DNA of 64,000 bases from Boothiomyces macroporosus (lineage: Eukaryota > Chytridiomycota > Chytridiomycetes > Rhizophydiales > Terramycetaceae). Location of the stretch: positions 62,001 through 126,000 of the forward strand of contig JADGKB010000019.1 of NCBI GenBank assembly GCA_027604185.1. Reading direction: 5' to 3'. A program made the translations under genes and the position numbers. Positions 22,542 through 36,892 of the stretch are shown in pieces. Numbering within the stretch: the first letter of the stretch is position 1; every line of letters starts with the position of its first letter. A model generated the notes under the pieces. That model searched no databases. It saw only the letters and a program-made list of their open reading frames with translations, and was not told the origin of the DNA.

Positions 22542-24084
22542 TTAAAGGGTTTTTTCGTGCAGGTCTTTCAGTTGCTTGTCCTTTACAATCTTTGCCCGCC
22601 AGAAGCGGCCAGAGTAAGTTGTTTTGGCGTTCTTGAAAGACTCTTTAGCCAGACCAAGGACACCCTTGCGATCAACTATAGGAGGAAGGGTCTTTTCTTT
22701 GCGCCCATTACCAATCTGGGGGACTTTTGTAGCACTGCTAGCATCGGATTCAACATAAGAATAGCTATCTAGATACAGATGCGCTCGGTTGTTATAGTCT
22801 AAATTCTGATTGTGTGTCAAGATTGCTGGTATCTCTGAGGGATCTGACTTGAGCTTGTACCTGCTAGATCTGAACGACCCAGGCTTTTTTTGGTCTGTTG
22901 GAGGTGTAATAGCTGTGATACCTTCAGAAAATAGGTCGTTTAGGGTTTCATTCTGGGTCAATTCGTTCAAATTGAGTTCGTTTTTTATAATGCCCCCAGA
23001 GTCTGCATCGTTTCTAAAACCAACAGGTTCTGAATGTGATACCATACCATCAACTTCAGTCATAGTGTCTTTGTAAGTTGCATTGGTTGTTGGAGAAATG
23101 GATCTCTCTAGGTGGGATTCAAACTCCAATTCTGTTTCTATTGGACTATCAAGAGATACGCTATCCTCCTCGTGCAAGATAGCATTATCAACTATCTTGT
23201 CAAACGGAATTAATATTTCGGGTTCTGTTTTAACTAGTTCGGCACAAGTGGTGGCAATGTCTGAACTTTTACACTCCTCTTTTGATTCTGCTTTCTGTTT
23301 ATTGCTTAATACTGGTACATTCTTTCCGTTTTTGGTCTTTTTCTGGAGTTTAGGTATTGGCGGAAGTACGCCGGATTTACCTGTCAATACAGTGCTATTC
23401 CTTAGTATTGCTTGCAAATCTTTGGTTTCGACAGACACGCCTGCCAAATTCATTACTCTTTTCAACAAGTCAATTTCTACTTTGAGGTTATCAATTTCTG
23501 ATGCTTTCTTCTTTTTATCTTCTATTACTTTTTCCATCATTAGTTGGTATTTCCTTTTTTCTTTTTGAACAAGAATGTAAATTGAATCTGATTTACTATC
23601 AGGTTGTTCTTCAGTCATAGTTTCCTTGGTTTCTACTTTGATTCTATCGGCTTGTTTTGAGAGAGTATCAACCGAGTCCAAATTAACTGTTGAAAGCGTT
23701 TGCGATGGAAGTTGTGCAAAGGAGCATTGAATAAGCGTTGCCAACGAGTTTTGCAGTGATAGCGGTAATGGTGAAGTAATTTTGACAGGAACAGTCTCTA
23801 TGGCAGCTTCTTTTTGTGGTAAGGAGCGTTCTGAATTATCGAGAGCAATCTTTAACATCATTTCTCATTAGCTAATAATTACCAGAGCATATATTGGTGA
23901 GGCGGGATATTTCAGAATGAAGTTCTCTTATTGACTCTCCATGATCCCTTTGCAGTCGCTCGATGGTTTTCTCCAGGTATAGAATTCGAGATTTTTCATT
24001 GTCGTTGATTCTTTGCTTGATAACAGTTGGCTTCATTTGGGGATTTGAGCTGTGAAGTACGCTTCTAGCAAGTATGGCTGCCAT
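22542..24084 (-). CDS. CCDC92/CCDC74-like coiled-coil protein
   Basis: Start ATG at 24082-24084 (MAAILARSVL); one 19-nt intron removed gives 507 residues. The N-terminal segment EKSRILYLEKTIERLQRDH followed by RELHSEISRLT matches the conserved CCDC92/CCDC74 N-terminal coiled coil ('LE..I.FLQ.EH..TL..LH.EI..L'). The rest is mostly disordered and acidic, with a second coiled coil (about residues 150-190) and a basic C-terminus (SGRFWRAKIVKD). CCDC92 proteins are centriole/ciliary-base associated in animals. No membrane or signal sequence. The call rests on the N-terminal block only. Confidence 0.55.
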
Positions 24085-24376
24085 TTTGTAAAGTGTACTG
24101 AGTGACGTGCCATTGTCAAAAGTGAATGCAGCCACTTGACAAATGGATATTGACTCAATACTCACAGCATTTCATGGGGGCCAACGATAGTCATTCTCCT
24201 TTCGTGAATCGGTTGTAACTGGGATGGCTGGTCCACTGCTCCGCGTTGGTATCTATCGCTCTTCAGAGCCCATTTGAATTCAAAGACATCGGATTAAGCT
24301 CATATTGCTGAATATGATATATTTCGAATTTCAGAGATCACCCTGGAAAAACTAAAAAGTTTCTCCATCATTTGAA

Positions 24377-27273
24377 ATGCTCCGTCTCACCAGGCAACTC
24401 CAGCGAAATATTAAATTATCCCAGCTTCAACGGGTGAGATTCTATTCGGACTCCAAGGATAAAAAGAAGGGAATTAAATCAGAAGACAAGGAGGATGAAT
24501 TGGACAGCAGCGAACAAAACCTTGAAAACAAGGAGGATGAAAAAATTGTGCCAAAGGATAATTCAGCAGTAGAGAGTGAATCTCCTGAAGAATCCTCATC
24601 TAATGATAAACCAGAAAGGAAGGATAATGAAAAGGAAGACGAGATTGCTGTGAAAAAGAAACCTTCAGAAAGGAAAAGAAACAACCCAAAGATATTGGCA
24701 AAATTAAACCTCAAGAATCCCAAGGATAATGTGCCAGAAAAAGTTTCCAAATTGCTGGCTATCCCGTTGACAAGGCGACCATTATTTCCTGGTTTCTACA
24801 AATCTCTATATATCAAGGATCCCAAAGTAATACTGGCCATACAGGAACTGGTAAATAACGGACAGCCGTATATTGGAATATTTCTCGCAAAGGATGAAAA
24901 TTCAGAAAAGGATGTAGCTGATTCCTTGAATGATGTTGAAAAGATTGGTGTTTTCTGTCAAATAACAAACACATATCAAACTGGACCAGATAATTCAAGT
25001 TTGACAGTTGTGGTTTATCCACACCGACGGATTAGAATAACCGATATTTCCGTCGGAAAGGAAGCGGATAATACGGAAGAGTCTAGCCCAGTCAAAATTG
25101 ACCCATCAAATTCAATCCTGGATAGGCTGAATAAATTAAGCCTTCCGGTAGCTACAGTGGAAAATCTGATTAATCAGCCTTACAACTCGGAAAATAGGCT
25201 GATTAAGGCTACTACTTCAGAAATTATTAATGTCATGAAAGAAATTTCACAATCTAACCCTCTTCTTAGGGACCAAATAATTACAGTTTCTGTGCAAACT
25301 GGAAACCTACTCCTGGATCCTTCAAAGCTGGCTGACTTTGCTGCCGCCATCTCCTCTGGAGAGCCAAGCGAACTTCAAGCTGTCCTTGAAAGTCTAGTAG
25401 TTGAAGAGAGATTACACAAAGCCTTGGTCATCCTAAAGAAGGAACTGGCCAATGCTCACTTGCAGCAAGAAATTTCAAAGGAAGTTGACCGTAAAATTAA
25501 TCGCAAAAATCAAGAATACTTTTTAATGGAGCAATTGAAAGGGATTAAAAAAGAATTGGGTCTTGAAAGCGACGGCAAAGAGAAAATGATTCAAATATTC
25601 AAAGAGAAAGCCGCGAAACTAAAGATGCCAGAGCAAGTGAAAAAAGTATTCGATGAAGTAAATTTACACTAACATTTAGGAAATGTATAAATTACAAGGA
25701 TTGGAGCCCCAAGCATCGGAATTCAATGTCACCAGAAATTATCTAGACTGGCTAACTCAAATTCCATGGGGCCAGCACAGCAACGAAAACTTTGATGTAA
25801 AGACAGCCGAGGTGGTACTAGATGAAGATCATTATGGACTGAAGGATGTCAAAGACAGAATTTTGGAATTTATCGCTGTAGGAAACCTTCGTGGATCTGT
25901 AGAAGGAAAAATTATCACTTTGGTGGGCCCGCCTGGTGTTGGTAAGCAACTCATTAAGTAAAGGTAAAACCTCGGTGGGAAAATCAATTGCTAGAGCATT
26001 GGGGAGAGAATTCTATCGATTTTCAGTTGGTGGACTGACGGATGTTGCGGAAATCAAAGGGCATAGAAGAACTTATGTTGGAGCTATGCCAGGTAAAGTC
26101 ATTCAAGCATTGAAGAAAGTCAAGACAGAAAATCCATTAATTATGATTGACGAAATTGACAAACTGGGAAGAGGCCATCAAGGCGATCCTGCCAGTGCTT
26201 TGCTCGAGCTGTTAGATCCAGAGCAGAACAATTCATTCTTGGATCATTATATGGATGTACCTATTGATTTGTCACATGTATTATTCGTTTGCACAGCAAA
26301 TTCCCTTGAAACTATCCCTGGGCCATTGTTGGATAGAATGGAGGTGATTTCACTCTCTGGATATGTAGCTGAAGAAAAGGTAGCGATCGCTTCAAAATAC
26401 TTGTCTCCACAGAGTGTAGAAGCATCTGGTTTAAAGGATTATAAAGTGACTTTACAGGAAGACACAATCATGGCTTTGATAAGAAACTACTGTAGAGAAA
26501 ACGGAGTCCGTAACTTGAAGAAGCACATTGACAAAATCTATAGGAAGGCTGCTTTCAAGATTGTTAATGAGAAGCTATCGAAAGATGATGTTTTGAATAT
26601 TACACCTGAAAACTTGAAGGACTATGTTGGTTCCCCAATTTATACCTCAGATAGGATGTATGCTACGACGCCTCCGGGCGTAATTATGGGATTGGCTTGG
26701 ACTCAAATGGGTAACTTGATGACTGATTTTAGGCGGCTCATCGTTGTTTATTGAATCCGTGCTAGAGTCAACTCTAAAGGACGACGGGAAGCCTTCATTC
26801 CATCGAACCGGCCAAATGGGTGATGTAATGAAAGAAAGCAGCACCATTGCCTATACATATGCCAAGGCTTTTATGGCTAAAAAATTCCCAGAGAACAGAT
26901 TCTTTGATCATGCAAACATTCATATGCATGTTCCAGAAGGGGCAACACCAAAGGATGGTACTTTTGCTTGACGTTAGGTCCTTCAGCTGGCTCTACAATG
27001 ACTACCTCATTATTATCACTCGCTCTTGATACACCAGCGATACCAGATGTTGCAATGACGGGAGAAATTACTTTAACTGGAAAAATCCTGAAAATAGGAG
27101 GGGTTAAAGAAAAGTCTATTGCAGCGAAAAGATCAGGTGTAAAAACAATTATATTCCCAGCCCAAAACAAAAGTGACTGGGATGAGCTACCTGAGTATTT
27201 GAAAGAAAATCTAACACCACATTTTGTTGAGTGGTATGATGAAATTTTTGCAATAGTATTTCCAAACAAGTAG
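24377..27273 (+). CDS. LONP1: Mitochondrial Lon protease
   Basis: ATP-dependent AAA+ serine protease of the mitochondrial matrix. Four introns (22, 22, 22, 20 nt) removed gives 936 residues. Arg-rich N-terminus [20 protein letters not shown] is a mitochondrial targeting peptide; a Lys/Glu-rich spacer follows; the Lon N-domain starts near residue 120 ([16 protein letters not shown]). Walker [14 protein letters not shown] is restored by splicing, Walker B is [11 protein letters not shown], and the protease domain has the catalytic Ser in PKDGPSAGS (also restored by splicing) and Lys in GGVKEK. Convergent with the BEACH gene, 28 bp apart. Confidence 0.97.
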
Positions 27274-27301
27274 TAACCGATATTCAGCGTCAAAGCTTAT
27301 A

Positions 27302-30300
27302 TTAAATAAAGAATGAATCCAACTTGGCTGGCAACACCTTTCCTTCTTGTGAAAGCGCATTTAACTTTGTTGAACATTTGTTGCACACACGCCAGTTTTT
27401 GTCCATGGATGTTATACATTGGGAGCACAATGATCCACCACAGCACTTGCAGTTCGATTTCCTTCCTAGAACGGCGAATTTGGCGGAGCAAGAATAGCAA
27501 GAATCTGACGCACTAAAATGTATATCGGTACCACTTCCATCTGGTAGCATCCACCCATATACTAATCCATGAGTATCACCGCTAATTAACAGTCTTGCCA
27601 AAGGTGGGAAATACAAGTAATTCACAGGGTTGGAATAGTTTAGCTGATGTGCCAAGTTCAATCGCCACTCCCCTTGCACGAAGTCTTTTCTCCATATCAT
27701 TATTTTTCCAGACTCGTGGCCAGAGAAAATCAAATCGGTATCAAAGTTCTCTGATGCTTTTCCTTCATACGGTATACAAGTGAGAGCTTTATCTCCTAAA
27801 GGAGAATCAGCAGATTCTAGAGAAATACACTTTGACAATATTAGTGCTCCATTGACATCCCATAATTTACACACGCGGCCGTCACAGGAAATTATATCTC
27901 CAGTATTTTCATTAATGGATAGAATACGAATGGGGGAGTTGTGCCCGGTCAAACTTTGAATGTATTGATGGTGATTCAATTCCCATATGATTGCGGTGTT
28001 GTCTTCAGAACCAGAGACTATAATGCTGAACGACCTTGACACTGCTATTGTACATATCTTATTTTTATGACCTCTTAGACATGCAGCCAGTTCCATGGAA
28101 GGCTTCTTGCCGTTTATGTATGACCACACGCACACTGTAGTATCTTCACCACCAGTTACGAGAGTGTCTTGGTCAACAAAAACGGCGTGTGTTATTTGCC
28201 CTACATGCAAACTTTCAAATACTATAATTGGTTTGGGCGAATCATTTGCTACTACTCTGATACTATAATCGCTGTTTCCCCATTCGATATACCTGTTGTA
28301 TGACGGCGGAATAAACACTTTGCTAGCACCAGTCGTCAAAATTTGTCCACCATACAGTTTGATGTCTGAAGGAGCACACCCATTCATATCTTTTAAAGGA
28401 GCAGCACTTTGAATTAATGCAGTGTAATTCTTTTCCATTCTATACAACTGCTCTGAGGGGTCATTTCCTCTGGGTGGGTGTGGTTTCTTGAACAGTTGAC
28501 GAGGAGTTTGCCCAAAATTGTGGATAATACTGATGGTAGCCTGTTTCTCAATTGGATCTTCGATTTTGTCTATGTCAACCGCACCTTCATAGGAAAGATA
28601 GTGGAAGACATTCAATGCTTTTGCAGCTTCTTCACCCTGTTGTTTGTACCCAAAGATCAAATCAATCCATTTGTGCAAGTTGTTGCTAACATATTCTGAC
28701 TCAAGAGCCTTTCTATGGATTTTAATAAACATTCTTGGATTATTTTTTGCCCACTTTGGAAGAATTACATTGTCAATGTGATCACCCGTTTGCTTGACAC
28801 CAAAATTGAAATTATTGAGGTTTTCTAAAAATTGTGGCAGATAGTAAAACTCTGGTATCAATTCCCTGACATCCGTAGTATTCAATTTAGACGCTGATAG
28901 CCATGACTGTGGTATTGAATGGAAAATTCTATCAGGATGATCAAAATGGCCACCCTGTAACTTTAGGTATTGTTGGGTGAACGGCTCAATTCGAATTAAA
29001 AAGTTGCAAACAATCATCGAGGAGCTATAATGAGTGCCATAATGGCATGCCGGTATTGAATCATCCCATATAGCAAATCTTTCTGCAAATTGCTCCGCGC
29101 GAAACGAAGACTGACCACCCATTGGAAGTGACAGATCCCTATATGATGTACTGCTTTCTAAATCAATCTAAGTTAAACTTGAAACACCTCTTCGCACTCG
29201 TAATCAGCTAGCACCCAGGGAAATACCGGATATTGAGTCAAATCATTATAACTGCGACCGGCCAAGGTATTCAAATGCATCAAGTAAGCCAGATTGCTAA
29301 TGTCACGATTAATCCATTTTTGGGTCAATTCATTAAGTGGACTTCCGCCTCCGAAAATCGTTGCGGGTAACACAGAGCTTGTAGTAGCATTAGTTACACC
29401 TGCTACAGATTCTGTTTGATTCAGCTGTATCTTTCCTATCAAACGGTTATAGATCGAATCGCGGGCTTTGGTTGTCCAGAAAGTAAGGAAGAACGTCCGT
29501 CCATCTGTCAGGAACATTTCCAGAGCTACATTCCTGAAAAGGTACAACCTCTTGTGGACTTCCTTGATATCACCATACAAGCTATTTTAGACTAGTCTTA
29601 CCATTCGCGACAGTCATGAGTCTTGTGTTTTTCTGTTACTTGGACCTCTCCCTTTTTACGAACGGGTTCAATGATCATCAAATGATAAATGTTGCGTTTC
29701 TGTATTAGCAACAAGCTACCTCTGCCGGAACGTCATCTACTTCAACAATTTCTCCATCGTCCATTTTATAGTAATTGTCAACAATATAAATATACTGTTT
29801 GCAAATTAAAATTATACCCTCTGAAATTAACAATCAACTACCAATTAATTCTAATCCGATCAACCTAGCTCCATTGAATATCTCTACTATATGATCACCT
29901 GGTTGTAATAACCGTTGAATTTTGCCATTCTGAGTTTCCTCCATAGTTACATTTTCCCAGTCTTCCTCTTCTCCTTCTTTGTTTGTAGGAACCAAGCTTT
30001 CGGAAGAAATTAAATCCTTTTTCACTTCATCCTTTTCAGTTTCATTTTTTGGGAAAGTTTCGTCCTCTTCAGCATCCAACTCACCATCAGTTGAATACAT
30101 ATCGCTTATAGCGCTTGAAGCAGTGAGATTCACATCATCTGGTTCAGGTTCGTCCATAATCGTTAATGGAGGCAGTTCTGGTTTTGGCTGTGGTGTCTCT
30201 TGGGGAACTTCTGCCAATTGAGCATTGATCAAAGTAAAATTAGAATTACCTTTTCAGCTTTTGATTGATAGGCTACAAATACATCTTGGTTTCTTCTCAT

Positions 30301-33300
30301 CTTCTTTCGTATTCGCGCTTTAGCCTCTGTAAAATCTAATGTTATATGGTACAAACCAAGCTTCCACCGAATATTTTCATCATGATCTTGTCCCATGATA
30401 GCCTTTTCTCTTCCAAGTTGTTCCAGCATTGCTTTCCATTCAAATTCAATTGAAGTCTGCATTAGCGCGTAGTCTGTTCGGAATTTTTGCTTCTTTTCCA
30501 TTTCAGCTTTGAAAATTTCGTTGAGTGACACTTTTGATTTTTCCAAATATCTGACATAAACATGCTTATCAATATCCGTCTTTTTTAATATTTTCTTTAT
30601 AGCATGCTCTCTCTGTTTTTGCAAAATTGATATACCATCCAATGCGATCCTGGATTCCATAGCCTGATATTCCTCCCATGATTTGGAAATTTCTCCAAAT
30701 TGCAACTTCAATTCTTCATTTTTTTCCTTGAGCCAAGTAGTAAATGAATTTATTTCCTACCAATTAATTGTATATTACCGGTTCCAAGAGCTTTGAAAAC
30801 CCTTCTACTATCTCTTTATATTCTAATCCCCGTAATGATTTCAGAGCCGCAAATACCTGAGATGGTTTATGAAGCAACAGATATTTCCATATTGAACAGG
30901 CCATAGCCTGAATGTCCTCCGATACGCTGCAAAGACATTGGAAAAGATGCAGTAGCAGTAATTTGATGAATTCAAAATCAGTGTGGGGAGTCGACAAAAT
31001 CAGTTTTTGATAAAATTGAATCTTCAACAGTAAAATATTAAGCATTTCGAAATCGGCATAGTTGCCCAAAGCGCATTTCCCAAATATGTACAATATCATT
31101 CGATTGAGTTGCTTATTCAATACCGCCATGTTAGCATCCTGCTTTTTAGGTTCTTCATCGTTGCCCAGCAGCAGTTGGCATACCGTGATGTTGAAGTCTA
31201 GAACATTCAAGGCCTGAATAAACATCCCTTGATAGACTGAATCTACGAGCAGCGTGATAAATTTACCCAAATTCCCTAATACTTTTGGGTCCTGGAGTAA
31301 CGTGGATCGGTGTTGGATTCTGAGGTTGACATAATCCATCGAGCACAGTAAAATAAACTCTTGAAAGTGGATTCTACTGGAGTAGGATGATGAAGGAACA
31401 GTTTTTAGGATGTTTTCTAAGCCAGCTATTGATTTTGAATTCAAGATTGAATCCACTGACACACTCATTATCACCTCCAAAATCCCACTGATATTCTCCT
31501 TTATAGCTTCGCATTCATTTGCAATACTATGCTCATCCTCTGAGTTTAACGTAAGCATAAACTTGCTACGACTCCTTGATTTAGTGTTTCTACTAGTTAG
31601 TGGAAAAATACTTCAAGTCAGAGTCCGAAACTAGATTGAATGCGCTATCAGCCTTTTTCTGCAGTTTGTTTGAAGTTTCTAGTTTTAAAATCATAGGGTT
31701 GTGTTGTTGATCTAATGGTGGCCTAAATAGAGCAAATGCATCTTTAAATAGCTGAGAGGCCTTTTTTTCTTGTTCCAGCGTTACAGGTGAATCTGTGACA
31801 ATCAATTCAAAAAGTATTCCAACCAATGGAGATAATATCTCCTGTTTACTAATTTCCTCCTTCATCTGGTCAAATTGCTGACACATATGCATCATAAATC
31901 GCAAAGTTGTTTGAACAACCATAGATAATTGCTCGATACGTTCCATTTGATCAGCATGCTCTGACTTTGTGCGATCTAGAGCGTTGTAAGTCTTTACGAT
32001 ATTTCTAATTGCGGTGTTTGTGAGACACAATATAGTTGGAAGGATTTCAGAACAAAACTTTACATTTCTGACACTTTTTGGATTAAACTTGGCCATTAAA
32101 TCAGGGACTTCGTAATTTATAACCCAATTGCCATTGATTTCAGTTTGGAAAAATATTGCCCACAATGGAATATACAGCTCTATTAGGTAGTATCTGTTTT
32201 GCAGCAGCTTGTACAGTATTGTTAATGCTTCTCTAAACTTGGAGGTTGGGGAATCTGTAGTAACCCATATTTGATAAAATAATCGCAGTGAGGTAACTAC
32301 AGTTGTAGGGTTTAGTCTTGGAGAAAGCAGATACGTGATCCACCTTGTTGATAGCCCGCTGACTATATCTTCGCCATATCGAATACCTTCAGAAGTATCT
32401 GCAGTGATTTCAAGAAGCATATTGATAAGCTGATTTCTAATGGTTAAAACATTCGAGGTAGATGCATCATTCTCTTTGTTTGTCCTTACAACATGTGGTA
32501 GTGACTGAGGAGAAGTCTGGGCTCTTTGAAGCTCTGTGTAGTCATTTTCCTTTGGCAATGTGTTAAGAATAAAGGTTCCCAAAACTTTTACAATTTCGGG
32601 AGACCAGGCATATTTTGTAAAGATTTTAAGATATTGCATCAAATCCGGTAAAAGGCTGGTGTAAATAATTTGTGAATTAAGCATAATTAGGAAGCGTTTG
32701 ATAATAGCCATTCGATTTAAAGTGGAAATGTTTTTCTCCTTGTTGGTACTGTGAATAATTAAATCTGAAAGTTGATTGAGATAGTACTTTTGTACATCAA
32801 TTGATGTTCTCCAAAGATCAATGTCCAAAACAAGGTGTCGCAAGGCAGACGGATTATTCACCACCGCATCTTGAGAGTTTTCTAATGAACGGCCCACTAG
32901 ATTCATGATCACGTCCAAATGTGCGATACTAATCAACTCCTTTTTAGATTTTAATATAAAGGATAGCACCTCATACATTTTTCCTCGTTCCATTTCAGCT
33001 AAATTTCTCCAACTTCCAGACACACACTCAACCAAAATATTTAGTGTGCGATGCAACTCTTCAGACGACTACGTTAAATCCAACTTACAGTGCTATCTTC
33101 AATTAGCTTTAGTAAAATTGCACATCCACCCAAAGTCCATACCTCCTCAACTAGCCGTTTCGGACAAACTGGAATTACCGACCCTTCAATATATGCAAGT
33201 GCACTTTTTACATCAGCCTTCAATGCAGGCTTAGGATAAACTCCATTTATAACAACTTTTTGATTAAAATCGGTAATCTTTTTTCCCAAAGCTGAAGACA

Positions 33301-36300
33301 ATAGCTCGTTTTGCGTAAATCTCGACAGATTCGTAAAGCTGTTGTGAGCATGAAGGGAGAATAAGATCTTATCTTCTGGAATACCTAAAATATGAGAATT
33401 TGTTATTTTTGTTGGGGATAATGCGAATGAAGCAAGCTGGCTGAATATTGGGGAATGGGTCTCTTCTTCAATTAATTTGTGAGATTTGTTCTGTAACTTG
33501 TTATTTCCGACTAAATAGGTAGCCCATGATCCTTGCCAATTTCCTACATACTCAAATCCAATGTCATATATGATTGCGACTGTTTGGGCATCCAGCACGG
33601 CTTCTTCTATTAGGTATGTTGGTCCCAAGTTAAATATATTGCTGCAGGTTTCATTTGATAGAACGGAATAACCAATGTAGGTTGTAATAGCCCCGATAGT
33701 TCCTGGATGGCCAAGATAGCTGCACTTTTCTTGAACTACCAAATTTCCATTGATGTAAACATCAACTGAACTGGCGGATATAATTGGCTTATGATGAGCC
33801 ACTGCTAAATGTGTCCACCCCTTTTCTGCAAAGATTACGTTTTGGAACACGTTATTTGATTTAGCTGTTTTGATGCATAGGTACTTATCTTTATCGATTG
33901 ATATTTTTAATTTTTCTACATTGTATTGGTCTACGATCGAGATCAGATCAATCGAATTTTCCTTGTCCAACTTTTCAATTTTGACCCAACACAGGAACGT
34001 GTACCCAGTCTGTGGAGGGAAGGATCTTTCAAAATCTTTAAAAATAATCTTTCCTTTTGTAGAATTAACTGAATGGTCAAAGAGAAAGTAATTTGGCATC
34101 TTGCTGTGTTTAAGGGAGTGAAGAATTAGATCTAAAAGGAATCCCTTTACTGTATCACTACCTGGAGCATTGTTGGGAATAGGTGGAATAGAATTGGGAT
34201 TTGACTTTGATTTTTTAGACGTAAACAGACCATTTAATTCTCCAGACAAGATATTTGCAACGGCAACTCGAAGTGCGCTTTCTGACATTCCGTGCATCGA
34301 GATTTTCTTTACAAAATTCACCAGGAGATTTGAAACTCGATTTTCCGACTTGATTTCAAAGTTCAATGGTTCGTTAAATTTGCATATCCATCCAATAATT
34401 TGCTGAAGGACATTGCTTGAGCAAATCTGAATTAGATTTACCTTATTGGTAAAAGTCAGATTGTAAAAAATTTCCAGGATTGGAATTTGATACTTTGGAA
34501 TTCCTGGTAACAGAGTAAATATCGATGATACAAGTATTGTGTTGTGCATCACTGTATCTGAAGTAAAAGGCGCAGAAAAGCAATCCATTGAAGTGGTTGG
34601 ATTTCGAGTTATAGACTGGATTATCTCTGCACTTTCCAAACATATCGCTACGCACCCGGTAAAAATAAGTTCAACCGTGCTTTCTGACAATAGCATGTTG
34701 AAATCATACTCCAATTCGCCGGCTTTAGAAGCGTTTTCCTTTGAATTTGATATTGATGAATACATTAACAAAAACCATTGGGTTAGAAACTCTAGTTTTT
34801 GGATCGAGCCACAGTCGTATTTCGTCAACAGTGCTTCCTGTAATATTTTGTACCCATTCATACTTTTGAATTTGAATTGCAAGGAAGGAGAGTGTGCTAA
34901 AAAATCACCAAGAATTGAAAACAATATTGATTTGGACTTTATGTTTTCAGACTTTTGTACATATCGCAGGATTCCCATAAACTCTGGGGTCGCATCCACA
35001 TTCTCTGGCGACTGGTTAATTAAATGCTTAGGATTAAATTGAAATTTACCTTTAAAAGAAGCGTAATTCCTTCTTGAAACTCTGGCTCGCATAGAAGAGT
35101 GAAATAATTTTCCAGATTCTGCTCTCTAAATATCTGTAACCCCAAACTGGAACAAATTAAACCCGAATATAGTGTCATGAGCAGTATGAAATTTTCCTTG
35201 ATCGAGTCATCAATGGTAAACAGGGATTTCTGGTCCGGCTGGGCTACTGCTCTCACCAAGTCTGAAACAGTTGACAACAGTCCCAAATCCCTGAAAATAT
35301 TTTTCCAAACTGGAGCATTTTCTACCAGGTCTAGAAATAGTCTACAGATCTTTTGAACTGTTTTCGCAGAAGATTTCCCGTGTAAATGAACCATCAATAT
35401 TGAAATCTCCTTAAATGGTACGTATTGAATTGTTACCGAGATATGATACAAGATTGATAGACAAATATCCTGGGATTAAATCCATATACCTGTAATTCGC
35501 TATTCAACTTGTCGATATTTTCAACCAACTCGAAGAAAAGGCTCGATTCGCTTGAAATGATAAAGTAATTAATTGGATTAGATTCGACTAAATCCTGCAA
35601 CTGCTTCAACAGAGCCACCCGAACCGTTAAATCTTTATCTGGCCTGATTGAAAAGAGTGAGAATATTTTAATGCAATTTTTGTTTCTAAATTCCATAGCT
35701 AGGTTAATTTCAGACTCACATCCATTGGACTGTGGCATCATAAAGTCATCTCTTTGAAATGGCGAGTCGCGGTCAAGCTCTACCACTTGTTCCACTAAAC
35801 TACTGCTTCCTAGAGTACAAAGCTTTCCAAATGTTGAACATATACATTCATGAGTCTCTGCGTTGGAGAATTCTAGCAGGGTAGCTATCAATGTATAATT
35901 TTTTGAAATGTCAAATAATTTGAACAACTCTGGATATTTTGTAACAGTGGCTTCCAAAACGTCCACAATAATCTCCAAATATAGTGAAGCAATGTAAGGC
36001 TGCTTTCCTTGTGTCGATTCCTCAAGTAGATGGATCAAGGTATTAAATTTTCCAGATGTGTCCAACGACATCATCTGGTCCTGTGTAAATCTCTTGCTTT
36101 TTATAAAAGTTTTCAAAATTGATAGAACGCTAAGTCAACAAAAGCGTACTGGACTTTCCATAGTATGTCTGTCTCTCCAGTAAGCACATCAAACAAATCT
36201 TTGATGATCAGGTCATCTTTAGTATTCTTCTTAATCAATCCCTTGATAACATGGGTGAAATTGTTTCCGATTGTTGGGGTTATGTCTTTCGATTCTGCGA

Positions 36301-36858
36301 GTTCGCAGATAATTGCTACGCATTTTGATAGGGTCTTTGCTTGATCGAGAGTCGCGATTATCGATTCCTAGAATCAGCTAAATTATACATTATTGCTGCT
36401 TAGTAGAACCAGAATCGCATTGATACACAGCTGTACTATTGTGCCATCGACTGGGGATATGTTGGAGTAAAACACCATTGCCTTTAGCGTAATCTGAATG
36501 AATCCTTTGAATTCCAGTTGACTTGCTATTAAAAGAATCTACCTTTCAGCAATGTGCGTTCCATATCCGATGACTTTGTCGAGAATAGTGTCGATGTTTC
36601 TAAGCTTGTCCTAGCGTAAAATTCATAGTACTTCCTCCGTCTTGTTTGAATGATTGAATGTAATCATCAAGGACCTGAGATTTTCTTTTGGGCTGTGTTA
36701 CATTTTGCGTACCTTTGAGATTGGTTGCTCTGCGCCTTTGGTAACATTGAATTGCTGGCAAACATATTCCCAAAAAGCGATTGCGATTTGTTGCTCTGTT
36801 TGGGCTCTTCCTGATTATTCTGCATAAACCCAAACATATTTTTCATGTTGGAGTTCAT
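27302..36858 (-). CDS. WDFY3: ALFY/WDFY3-type BEACH-WD40-FYVE protein
   Basis: Start ATG at 36856-36858 (MNSNMKNMFGFM). Frames between here and 27302 join through many introns of about 20 nt into one protein of roughly 3,100 residues. Order: long helical armadillo-like region (36.8-34.3 kb); LamG/ConA-like domain (about 34.1-33.6 kb; GYTFLCWVKIEKL, GWTHLAVAHH); helical region; PH-BEACH (about 29.9-29.2 kb); BEACH (about 29.2-28.4 kb; YPVFPWVLADY, RDLSLPMGGQ, HNFGQTPRQLF); WD40 repeats (28.3-27.5 kb); C-terminal FYVE-like zinc finger. ALFY scaffolds selective autophagy of aggregates. The FYVE keeps eight cysteines but has GRKSNCKC in place of the basic RHHCR motif, so PI3P binding is doubtful. 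Confidence 0.9.
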
Positions 36859-36892
36859 TTTTTTCGAAAATAACGCGTTCGAATTTCAATTA
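36859..36892. promoter_or_regulatory. 34-bp bidirectional promoter with ACGCGT box
   Basis: Only 34 bp separate the start codons of the minus-strand BEACH gene and the plus-strand C2orf81-like gene. The spacer contains ACGCGT at 36873-36878, just inside an imperfect TTCGAA-type palindrome. No TATA box fits in it. Confidence 0.5.
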
